Shown piece after piece: positions 1 through 5,891 of a DNA stretch of 11,372 bases; the stretch's first letter is position 1; each line of letters opens with the position of its first letter. The DNA comes from Acidimicrobiaceae bacterium (lineage in GTDB: Bacteria; Actinomycetota; Acidimicrobiia; Acidimicrobiales; Ilumatobacteraceae), in contig CANGZK010000022.1 of NCBI GenBank assembly GCA_947458565.1, positions 1 to 11,372 on the forward strand, given 5' to 3'. The position numbers and the translations under genes were made by a program. The notes below the pieces were generated by a model. It was not told the origin of the DNA, made no database searches, and saw only the letters and a list, made by a program, of their open reading frames with translations.

Positions 1-93
1 AATCGTGGCACCGACATCGACGCTGCATGCGGACAGCTTGCAGCCGGTCAGCCAGTCAAAATGTCAGCAAAGCGCGAAATCCCCGCAACGTAG
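1..93 (+). CDS. rlmN: RlmN C-terminal end (23S rRNA A2503 / tRNA A37 C2-methyltransferase), 5' truncated by window
   Basis: Frame 1 is open from the first base to TAG at 91-93 and encodes 30 residues that include RGTDIDAACGQLA. This matches the conserved C-terminal segment of RlmN (E. coli has RGDDIDAACGQLAG). The cysteine at bases 28-30 corresponds to E. coli Cys355, which carries the methyl group during radical-SAM C2 methylation of adenine 2503 in 23S rRNA and A37 in some tRNAs. The radical-SAM core lies outside the window. The tail after the motif is short and basic (KMSAKREIPAT). The gene converges on the next CDS with only 13 bp between stop codons and no visible terminator. The Cfr family is a paralogous alternative, but the AACGQLA block fits RlmN well. 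Confidence 0.85.
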   Translation, partial: NRGTDIDAACGQLAAGQPVKMSAKREIPAT

Positions 94-106
94 TTGCGTA
101 GGTTTC

Positions 107-547
107 TTAGGCTTGCAGCACGGCTAGAAGCCGCTCGCGTCCTTGCATAATTTGATCTGCAAGTAGGCGCTCTAAAACACCACCAGTAAACAATGAGCCC
201 CCGTAGTGCAAATTGACTGTCAGGTTTGAACCAACACTGGTTGCTCCAACTTGCGCAGTCAGCACCCATGGAGAATGTTTACGGCCATCGGTTTCCCGGC
301 GTTCAAACACCACGTTGTTGGGTCTCTCGCACATGGATTGCACCATGCGTAAGCGCTTTGATCGAGCAAATGGCCCAACTTTGCCGCGCAATTCAACCAG
401 CCAAGCAATGGCTTCTCCCGACCCAGACGGCTCTGCCGTCACTTGGTGCACAATGCTCAGCCAGTGCGGATATGTAGTGAGATCGGCTACTACCGCAAAC
501 AGTTTTTCTACGCCGACAGGTGCTTCAACGGTTGCAGCTACATCCAT
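107..547 (-). CDS. SRPBCC / polyketide cyclase-dehydrase-like small protein
   Basis: This 146-residue soluble protein has no signal peptide or membrane segment. The N-terminus (VAATVEAPVGVEKLFAVVAD, then YPHWLSIVHQV) has the usual beginning of the START/SRPBCC helix-grip fold: a beta strand, an AP-x-x-x-V-F-x-x-V-x-D helix, then a YP-x-W turn. The C-terminal part ends in a long amphipathic helix (residues about 122-146), as in that fold. Such proteins bind hydrophobic ligands or act as cyclases, but no ligand can be assigned here. It lies 26 bp downstream of the DUF3499 gene on the same strand and is probably co-transcribed with it. ATG at 545-547 is the first credible start. No strong Shine-Dalgarno precedes it, although a TAAACA sits about 6 nt upstream. 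Function unknown. Confidence 0.8.
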   Translation of the reverse strand: MDVAATVEAPVGVEKLFAVVADLTTYPHWLSIVHQVTAEPSGSGEAIAWLVELRGKVGPFARSKRLRMVQSMCERPNNVVFERRETDGRKHSPWVLTAQVGATSVGSNLTVNLHYGGSLFTGGVLERLLADQIMQGRERLLAVLQA

Positions 548-573
548 GGGAAATGTTTACCAGAGAATGCTTA

Positions 574-1173
574 TCAGGGAATATCGAACTCACTGAACGT
601 CTCTCGTTCAAGTTCGACTGCAGGTTCTTCATCTACTACTGGTCGTGGATATTCAATTGTTTCATCAAGACCGAATGCACGGCTCAGTAATTTTCCTTTT
701 GGTCGCAATACCCCACCCAAGTCATCGGTGCGGTCAAATTGCGGAGTCCACGGCATCGCTTTCGTTTCTTCAAGATCTGCATCGCGCACTATCGGCTTTG
801 TAACTGGTGCTTGAACTTTTTGTACTTCTTGCACTTCTTCCACAACTTGCTTTTCAGCCTGAAACAACATCGGTCGCACTACTGGTTTCTTTTTCTGCTT
901 CGATTCAGTCGCTGACTTTTTTGCGCTTGCCTTCGTAGGCGCTACACCTGATTTGGCTGTCTTAAACAACCGCGGTGGATCTTCTCGGCGATCGTCAATT
1001 GACCAACCCTTTGGCACACTCATTCGGTCGCCATGAGTTGCGCACAATGCACTTCGACGCTCACCTTTGACCACTTCGTGGTTCTGGAGCGTCAGCAACA
1101 AACGTTGCGGATCAATAATGTATTCAACCGCCGCTGGTTGAGCGCACCCTGGTCTTTCACACTGCTGAGCCAC
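574..1173 (-). CDS. DUF3499 family zinc-binding protein, GTG start
   Basis: This 199-residue protein starts with GTG at 1171-1173. The N-terminal domain (about 1-60) has C5-x4-C10 (CERPGC) and later C44-x2-H47 (CATH) followed by a P-x-GW motif (SVPKGW). This is the layout of the actinobacterial DUF3499 family, in which Cys/His residues are thought to hold a metal. Residues 71-97 form a lysine/alanine-rich linker, and 105-125 are E/Q/V-rich. A conserved-looking block, GGVLRPKGKLLSRAFGLD, sits near 153-170. The gene starts only 19 nt from the 3' end of tRNA-Val. A TAGTGT hexamer lies exactly 6 nt before the start with no Shine-Dalgarno, which suggests a leaderless mRNA. An SRPBCC gene follows. 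The family's function is not established, and in-frame alternative starts would cut off the zinc motif. Confidence 0.85.
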   Translation of the reverse strand: MAQQCERPGCAQPAAVEYIIDPQRLLLTLQNHEVVKGERRSALCATHGDRMSVPKGWSIDDRREDPPRLFKTAKSGVAPTKASAKKSATESKQKKKPVVRPMLFQAEKQVVEEVQEVQKVQAPVTKPIVRDADLEETKAMPWTPQFDRTDDLGGVLRPKGKLLSRAFGLDETIEYPRPVVDEEPAVELERETFSEFDIP

Positions 1174-1179
1174 GACTAA

Positions 1180-1185
1180 ACACTA
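1180..1185 (-). promoter_or_regulatory. Putative -10 box of the DUF3499 gene (leaderless start)
   Basis: The minus strand reads TAGTGT, then 6 nt (TTAGTC), then the GTG start codon at 1173. TAGTGT fits the TANNNT -10 consensus. Transcription would begin at or within a base of the start codon, so the mRNA would be leaderless. No convincing -35 is visible; that region would fall inside the 3' half of the tRNA-Val gene. The same hexamer and spacing recur at 8506-8511 and 8573-8578. Confidence 0.6.
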
Positions 1186-1192
1186 GTTCTCG

Positions 1193-1265
1193 TGGGCGAT
1201 ATGGGCCTCGATCCCACGACTTCCACGATGTGAACGTGGCGCTCTTCCGACTGAGCTAACCGCCC
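1193..1265 (-). tRNA. tRNA-Val (anticodon CAC)
   Basis: The minus strand folds into a complete 73-nt cloverleaf. The acceptor arm GGGCGGT pairs with ATCGCCC (one G-U), and the D arm is GCTC/GAGC. The anticodon stem CCACG/CGTGG encloses loop TTCACAT, which gives anticodon CAC (valine GUG codons). The T arm GTGGG/CCCAT encloses loop ATCGAGG. The discriminator base is A. CCA is not encoded (the next bases are CGAG), so it must be added after transcription. Position 54 is A instead of the usual U. The gene lies 23 bp downstream of the J-domain gene stop and immediately upstream of the DUF3499 gene, all on the minus strand. Confidence 0.95.
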
Positions 1266-1277
1266 GAGAGTGCACAG

Positions 1278-1305
1278 GGTATAGCCAGCTACTGGCTTGG
1301 TACAA
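1278..1305 (-). promoter_or_regulatory. Possible promoter of tRNA-Val
   Basis: On the minus strand, TTGTAC (1300-1305) and TATACC (1278-1283) are separated by 16 nt and lie 12 nt before the mature tRNA 5' end. TATACC matches 4 of 6 positions of TATAAT, and TTGTAC shares the TTG of TTGACA. The -35 lies inside the 3' end of the J-domain gene. The tRNA may instead be processed from read-through of the upstream operon. Confidence 0.35.
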
Positions 1306-1840
1306 CGCACGCATGGCCCATTCCTTGCCGATCCCGAATCGGCTCAGTATCGCTTGGGCATGCCATGTCAAAACCAACTAATTGCCGCACAACTCCATAA
1401 TGTTCAACTTCACACCCCACTTCAACGGCAAGATTGTTGGGGTCGATGACGATACATGACCCCGATTGCAGCAAGCCGTCTGGTTTCGCCGGAACAACTG
1501 GACCACTCACCACATCGAGCAACAGCACACCTATTACGCCAATCGCAAGAATCCATCCGATCAGCCTTTTGGGGAAATGCCCACGCACGATGGGGGCTGG
1601 TGGAATTGGATCCGAGTCCAAGAAATCTTCATCGTACGCGCGCCTGAGAGCAGGGTTTGACAACGTCGACCATGCTCGAACTACTTCAGCCATCTGCAGC
1701 GACGCAGTAGGTGATGCAGCCACTGCACTATCGGGATGAATGATCCGTACTTTGTCTCGATAAGCGGCGCGTAGTTGTTCCATCGATGCAGAAGGCGTTA
1801 CTCCCAGCACTGCATAATAATTTTGACTTTGTTTCGACAT
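1289..1840 (-). CDS. Membrane-anchored J-domain protein with cysteine-containing outer domain
   Basis: This protein has 183 residues from ATG at 1838-1840. A TTG one codon upstream (1843) is possible, but the ATG forms a TGATG overlap with the stop of the dehydrogenase and is preferred. Residues about 8-72 form a J domain: NYYAVLGV start, helix II RAAYRDKVRIIHPD with the HPD tripeptide at 35-37, and an ALRRAYDE end. HPD is the part that stimulates DnaK/Hsp70 ATPase. There is no G/F-rich region and no DnaJ zinc finger, so this is a type-III J protein. A proline-rich linker is followed by one membrane span (about 93-112, IGWILAIGVIGVLLLDVV). The C-terminal domain of about 70 residues has four cysteines (129, 143, 161, 178), enough for two disulfides. 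With the basic HFPKR just before the span, the J domain should be cytoplasmic. This is the last gene of the pot operon; its client is unknown. Confidence 0.85.
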   Translation of the reverse strand: MSKQSQNYYAVLGVTPSASMEQLRAAYRDKVRIIHPDSAVAASPTASLQMAEVVRAWSTLSNPALRRAYDEDFLDSDPIPPAPIVRGHFPKRLIGWILAIGVIGVLLLDVVSGPVVPAKPDGLLQSGSCIVIDPNNLAVEVGCEVEHYGVVRQLVGFDMACPSDTEPIRDRQGMGHACVVPSQ

Positions 1841-2763
1841 CAATACCCAACCGTTTGATCGATGATGCCAACCAACTGTTCGCCAGCGGCAAAGCGACGC
1901 ACATTTTCGGTGATTCGCAACGCCAACAGAGGAGGAACCATCTCGGCAGTGTTACCAACATGAGGGGTGATGATGCAGTTTGGCATCGACCACAACGGGT
2001 GGCCTGTCGGCAGTGGTTCTGGGTCGGTTACATCCAACGCTGCTCCACCAATCTCGCCTGCTTCAAGAGCCCACACTAAATCATCGGTAATAATCTGCTT
2101 GCCGCGCCCCACGTTGACAAGCCATGCGTGTGACTGCATTACTTCAAACTGCTTCTTGCCCATAATGCCGTGAGTTTGGGGCGTAAGTGCCAGTGCCATC
2201 ACTACGGCGTCTGCTTGCGACAATGCCGTATTGAGTTTGGAAGTCGTGACAACTTCGTGCGCACCAGGCAATTCACCCTGTCGGTTGCGCACCACAGTGA
2301 TGTGGCAATTGAACGGCTGCAACATCGAGATCAGTGATTGAGCAATTCCTCCGGCACCAAGGATTGTCACGCGCGCACCAAACAATGTGCGACCATGATC
2401 TTCAGTCCAGTGCTGCTCGCGTGCATAACCAGCAACATGACGCATACCTCCGATCAACAGTCCAAGCGCGAGTTCCGCAACTGCTCCCCCAAACACGCCT
2501 TTGGCACTTGTCCATGTGCGCGCTCCGTCGACATAAGGCATGTACGTCTCGACGCCCGAAAATGGAACTTGCACCCACGAAATTTCAGGATTCTGCGCAA
2601 GTGTCGCAATGAGTTGCTCCGTTGTGTCGAAGTCAGTCCACACAAGCCCTTGGGCTTCGGAAACATCAACTACTTCGCCGCCACCAGCGCGCACCGCATC
2701 ACACGCCCAGTCAGCAGAACCTTGAGGGCCAACAGCAATGCGCACAGCGCGCGTCCGGATCAT
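1840..2763 (-). CDS. D-isomer-specific 2-hydroxyacid dehydrogenase family, probably NADP(H)-dependent
   Basis: This 307-residue protein has the two-domain formate/glycerate dehydrogenase fold. The substrate-binding part includes WVQVPFSGVE (63-72). The Rossmann motif GAGGIA is at 136-141, where the usual last glycine is alanine. The second strand ends VVRNRQG with Arg159 and Arg161, which in this family suggests NADP(H) over NAD(H). The catalytic triad is in the expected order: Arg220 (NVGRG), Glu249 (DVTDPEPLP) and His268 (ITPHVGN). It would interconvert a 2-oxo acid and a D-2-hydroxy acid, as glyoxylate/hydroxypyruvate reductases do, but the substrate cannot be read from sequence. ATG overlaps the potC-like stop by 4 nt (ATGA), and its stop overlaps the J-domain start, so it is firmly inside the pot operon. 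No Shine-Dalgarno is visible, so translational coupling is likely. Confidence 0.9.
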   Translation of the reverse strand: MIRTRAVRIAVGPQGSADWACDAVRAGGGEVVDVSEAQGLVWTDFDTTEQLIATLAQNPEISWVQVPFSGVETYMPYVDGARTWTSAKGVFGGAVAELALGLLIGGMRHVAGYAREQHWTEDHGRTLFGARVTILGAGGIAQSLISMLQPFNCHITVVRNRQGELPGAHEVVTTSKLNTALSQADAVVMALALTPQTHGIMGKKQFEVMQSHAWLVNVGRGKQIITDDLVWALEAGEIGGAALDVTDPEPLPTGHPLWSMPNCIITPHVGNTAEMVPPLLALRITENVRRFAAGEQLVGIIDQTVGY

Positions 2764-3608
2764 GCGGATTTATTGAGAATGCGACGCTTTGGCTTTGCTG
2801 CGGAAGTCTTCGCTGCTTCTTTGCGCATACCTGCAATTGTTCCAGATAATAAAACTGCAACACTCAGGAACAGGATCATGCTGGCAAGCACATTGATTTG
2901 CGGCGGAATTCGCACGCGAGCTGCTCCGTAGATCTGGAGCGGAAACGAAACAACATTGCCCGAGTTGAAGAAAGTAATAATGAAGTCGTCTATGGACAAG
3001 GCAAAAGCCAGCAATGATGCTGCGAGTATGCCGGGCAGGATCAACGGCAACGTCACTTTCGTAAAGGTACGCATAGGCGAAGCACCGAGGTCTTGTGCAG
3101 CCTGTTCAAGTGTCCAGTCGAACCCTCGAATACGAGCGCGAACTGTGAGCGCAACAAAACTCACTTGGAACATAATGTGGGCAATAACGATGGTGGTGAA
3201 CCCAAATTCGATGAAGTTCTGACCAAGGAAGAGCGTTGCCAAAGATGAACCAAGCACGATCTCTGGAGTGGTAAGCGGTAAGACGAGAAATAGGTTGATT
3301 CCACTACTCCCACGGAACTTGTAACGAGAGAGAGCAATTGCAATGAGCGAACCGAGCACGGTCGAGATGAGCGTTGATACTGCAGCGATTTCAAGGCTTA
3401 CTCGCAGTGCGCGAGTGAGTGATTCCTCTGCAAACGGATGCATCCAGTTATCCAGGGTGAACTCTTGCCACGCAATGTTGAAGTTGCCTTTAGGTTTGTT
3501 GAAACTAAACGCAACAATAAAAAAAATTGGCGTAAACAGATAGAGCAGCCCTAGACCCGCAAAAATGTTCAGTGCCCAATGAGCAACCTTGCTTCGTATG
3601 CGCATCAT
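2760..3608 (-). CDS. potC: Polyamine-type ABC transporter permease, PotC-like
   Basis: This 282-residue inner-membrane permease has about six hydrophobic spans. The EAA coupling loop, which contacts the ATPase, is at about 168-193 (EQAAQDLGAS followed by KVTLPLILPGI). SIDDFIITFFNSG at about 205-217 is highly characteristic of PotC/YdcV/PotI spermidine-putrescine permeases. The C-terminus is basic (KPKRR). With the PotB-like gene it would form the heterodimeric channel. A Shine-Dalgarno GGAGGA lies 6 nt before ATG at 3608 (3615-3620), which favours this ATG over the ATG codon immediately after it. The start overlaps the potB-like stop by 4 nt, and its own stop overlaps the dehydrogenase start by 4 nt. 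Assignment to the polyamine/opine/phosphonate importer family is strong. The exact substrate is inferred from the operon. Confidence 0.92.
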   Translation of the reverse strand: MMRIRSKVAHWALNIFAGLGLLYLFTPIFFIVAFSFNKPKGNFNIAWQEFTLDNWMHPFAEESLTRALRVSLEIAAVSTLISTVLGSLIAIALSRYKFRGSSGINLFLVLPLTTPEIVLGSSLATLFLGQNFIEFGFTTIVIAHIMFQVSFVALTVRARIRGFDWTLEQAAQDLGASPMRTFTKVTLPLILPGILAASLLAFALSIDDFIITFFNSGNVVSFPLQIYGAARVRIPPQINVLASMILFLSVAVLLSGTIAGMRKEAAKTSAAKPKRRILNKSA

Positions 3609-4675
3609 GCCAAATCCTCCGTGCCGAAGATTTTGGTGTACAGCAATACCAATGAGGCGATGCTAAACATCAACACCGCCGACATCGCGGATGCAACTGG
3701 GTAATTGTTTTGCTTCAAGAATTGATCTTGAATCGAGTTGCCGATCATTGTTGTATTTGGATTACCAAGAAACTGGGCGTTCACGAAGTCGCCCGCAGCT
3801 GGAATGAAGGTGAGCAGCGTTCCGGCGAAGACGCCAGGGATGGACAGTGGGAGCACCACCTTCCTGAAAGCGCGTGTGGCACTCGAATACAAGTCTCCCG
3901 CCGCATTGACGAGGTTGGTATCAATCTTTTCAAGGCTCACATAAATCGGAAGCAACATGAACGGAAGGAAGTTGTAGGTGAGCCCACCGATGACCGCAGC
4001 CGGCGTATTCAGTAATTTGCCGTTGTCCATGATGTGCAGCCACTCAAGCACCTGCACCACACCTACTGCATCGAACGTCCGGACAACGAAACCTCTGTCG
4101 GCCAAGATTGTCGACCATGCAATAGTGCGAATGAGGTAACTCGTGAAAAATGGAATGACCACCATGCCGAGCAAAATGTTTTTGTACTTGCCTCCACGAA
4201 ATGCAATGACGTAAGCGAGTGGGTATCCAATCAACACGGTTAAAACTGTGGCAATTGCCGCATAGACGAATGCGTGTTGAAATTGCGTTCCAAAATCCTT
4301 GAATGCATTCGAATAATTTTCAAATGCCCATGAGAAGTTGTAGTCAACAGAAAATCTGCTGGGTTTCGTCGACAGCGAAATTCGCAGCAAGCTCCACACT
4401 GGCGCGAGGAAGAACAAAGCGAGCCACAACATTCCGGGCTTGAGTAGGCCATACGGTGCAAGTAATCGTCGCGCTTCGGGGCCGCCCCGCAGTGCCAGCA
4501 CCAAAACGCCGATAAGCACAAGCGCAAGTACAAGTAGCACCACTGATGATGCGGGGCCACTCACCCACTTTGCGCCAAGCGCAACAAGGCATGCAGAGGC
4601 AACAAGCATGGCCCCAAGACCAACGCGATCGGCATTGGTGCCGATTCGCCGGGAAACGGTGACCCCCGTTGTCAT
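3605..4675 (-). CDS. potB: Polyamine-type ABC transporter permease, PotB-like, with extended N-terminus
   Basis: This 356-residue membrane protein is the partner permease of the PotC-like gene. The core from about residue 70 aligns with PotB: LWLALFFLAPVWSLLRISL is the first core span, VIPFFTSYLIRTIAW is typical of PotB, and the EAA-type loop is AAGDLYSS plus KVVLPLSIPGV (about 258-282). PAAGDFVNAQFLGNP (292-306) is the PotB substrate-pathway signature. Ahead of this core are about 70 extra residues with two hydrophobic spans (about 20-38 and 42-62), so the protein probably has eight spans where PotB (about 275-310 residues) has six. ATG at 4675 lies 26 nt after the potD-like stop. No good Shine-Dalgarno precedes it, and a 6-bp hairpin covers the potD stop. 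A later start, removing the extension, cannot be excluded. Confidence 0.9.
   Translation of the reverse strand: MTTGVTVSRRIGTNADRVGLGAMLVASACLVALGAKWVSGPASSVVLLVLALVLIGVLVLALRGGPEARRLLAPYGLLKPGMLWLALFFLAPVWSLLRISLSTKPSRFSVDYNFSWAFENYSNAFKDFGTQFQHAFVYAAIATVLTVLIGYPLAYVIAFRGGKYKNILLGMVVIPFFTSYLIRTIAWSTILADRGFVVRTFDAVGVVQVLEWLHIMDNGKLLNTPAAVIGGLTYNFLPFMLLPIYVSLEKIDTNLVNAAGDLYSSATRAFRKVVLPLSIPGVFAGTLLTFIPAAGDFVNAQFLGNPNTTMIGNSIQDQFLKQNNYPVASAMSAVLMFSIASLVLLYTKIFGTEDLA
3615..3620 (-). promoter_or_regulatory. Shine-Dalgarno of the potC-like gene
   Basis: The minus strand reads GGAGGA, then 6 nt, then ATG at 3608. It lies inside the end of the potB-like gene and decides the start in favour of 3608. 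Confidence 0.75.
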
Positions 4676-4695
4676 GTTGTTTTCAGCGACTGATT

Positions 4696-4711
4696 CGGTG
4701 CTTACGCACCG
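4696..4711 (-). other. Intercistronic hairpin with GNRA tetraloop over the potD stop codon
   Basis: The transcribed strand reads CGGTGC-GTAA-GCACCG, a perfect 6-bp GC-rich stem with a GUAA loop (a GNRA tetraloop). The loop contains the TAA stop of the potD-like gene. No U-run follows, so it is not a standard intrinsic terminator. Its place between a binding-protein gene and its permease gene resembles mRNA-stabilising hairpins that allow more binding protein than permease. That role is inference. Confidence 0.55.
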
Positions 4712-5859
4712 GTGATTGCCGAGAACTCCTCGTCAAATTTGGCTTCAACTTCCTCTGTCAGTGTTGCAAATGCTCGCAAGCGTGCGCTCGTTGCATCATC
4801 CGGGAAGAGCAACTGGTTGTCGGCTAATTCTGGGTTGATCTTTGCCAATTCTTCGCGAACACCCTTCACTGGCGACAGATACTGCACATACTGGGTAATC
4901 AATGCTGCCTGTACTGGGTCGTAACAGAAGTTCATCCACTTTGCTGCGTTGGCCGAGTTCTTCACGCCCTTTGGCAACATCATCACGTCTGCCCAACGAG
5001 TGCCACCCTCTTCTGGAATGACGAAGCGAACGTTGGGGCTGTCCTTGCCAAGTTGCAACACGTCGCCAGACCAGCCGACACATGCAGCAAAGTTGCCACT
5101 GACCAAATCGTCGGTGTAGTCGTTGCCAGTGAATTGACGAATCTGTCCGTCGGCTTTGGCCTTGGCAAGTTTTTCGAATGCCGGCGCCGCATCGTCAAAT
5201 GATGCGATGGTCGATGGATCAATACCCAAGCCCATTGCGATGAGACCGATGGTGTCACGCATTTCAGACATGATTCCGATCTTGCCCTTGAATGCTGGGT
5301 AGAACAAATCTTCTACGCTCTTCAACTCGCGGCCTGTTACATCGATGTTGTACGCGATTCCCGCCATACCTGCTTGCCACGGCATGCTGTATTCACCCGT
5401 TGGGTCCCATGGTGGGTTAACAAATCCGTCGGTGATGTTCGCCATGTTTGGAATAAGAGCACTTGGCAACTTCTCTGCCCAACCAAGGCTGATCAGTCGG
5501 CCCGCCATCCAAAATGTTGGAGCAATGATGTCGGCTTCAATCGTCTTACCGTTACCAAGCAGTGGTTGAACCTTGGCAAAATATTCGTTGTTGTCGTTGT
5601 AGCCCTCGGAGTAGCTCATGGTGATGCCGGTTGCCTCGGCAAAACGGTCGACCGTTCCTAACGTTGTTCCCTCGGTTGGGTCGATGTAGAGCGGCCAGTT
5701 ATCGAATGAAACGGTGGTCGATTCTGCGCCACCACCGCCATCGCTACCACCACATGCTGCAAGCAATGCAGGTAGAGAAATACCCATCGCGCCGAGCGCG
5801 CCTGATCGTGCCAAAAATTGCCGACGGGTCATATTGCGGGACACTGGGCGGTTATTCAT
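4702..5859 (-). CDS. potD: Polyamine-type ABC transporter substrate-binding lipoprotein, PotD-like, Tat-exported
   Basis: This 385-residue protein has a twin-arginine signal (TRRQFLA, Arg12-Arg13), a hydrophobic stretch and a lipobox LAAC with Cys36. It would therefore be exported folded by Tat and lipid-anchored on the outer face of the membrane. A glycine/serine-rich tether (37-45) follows. The mature part matches PotD-type type-2 periplasmic binding proteins: FDNWPLYIDP at 52-61 (first strand), YNDNNEYFAKV (about 87-97), MPWQAGMAGIAYN (159-171), GWSGDVLQL (262-270) and WADVMMLPKGVKNSANAAKWMNF (289-311). Asp291 in WAD lines up with the amine-binding Asp257 of E. coli PotD. Asp202 appears to take the place of its Glu171. 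The start ATG has Shine-Dalgarno AGGGGAG at 5864-5870. The gene is 32 nt downstream of potA. Confidence 0.93.
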   Translation of the reverse strand: MNNRPVSRNMTRRQFLARSGALGAMGISLPALLAACGGSDGGGGAESTTVSFDNWPLYIDPTEGTTLGTVDRFAEATGITMSYSEGYNDNNEYFAKVQPLLGNGKTIEADIIAPTFWMAGRLISLGWAEKLPSALIPNMANITDGFVNPPWDPTGEYSMPWQAGMAGIAYNIDVTGRELKSVEDLFYPAFKGKIGIMSEMRDTIGLIAMGLGIDPSTIASFDDAAPAFEKLAKAKADGQIRQFTGNDYTDDLVSGNFAACVGWSGDVLQLGKDSPNVRFVIPEEGGTRWADVMMLPKGVKNSANAAKWMNFCYDPVQAALITQYVQYLSPVKGVREELAKINPELADNQLLFPDDATSARLRAFATLTEEVEAKFDEEFSAITGA

Positions 5860-5863
5860 GGTT

Positions 5864-5870
5864 CTCCCCT
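5864..5870 (-). promoter_or_regulatory. Shine-Dalgarno of the potD-like gene
   Basis: The minus strand reads AGGGGAG, followed 4 nt later by ATG at 5859. It supports the full-length start, ahead of the later in-frame ATG directly before the twin-arginine motif. Confidence 0.7.
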
Positions 5871-5891
5871 TTGTTGGTTACTGATGAGATC

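Noticed and set aside
1183..1377. 64-codon minus-strand frame over the tRNA-Val
   Set aside because: It consists mostly of tRNA sequence read as codons plus the shifted 3' end of the J-domain gene.
2338..2931. 197-codon plus-strand open frame antisense to the hydroxyacid dehydrogenase and potC
   Set aside because: It has no domain-like sequence, an erratic composition, and lies across two well-supported overlapping genes; it is a shadow frame.
4696..4711. The potD-potB hairpin as a rho-independent terminator
   Set aside because: No U-run follows it on the transcribed strand, and the downstream permease genes must be expressed for a working transporter.
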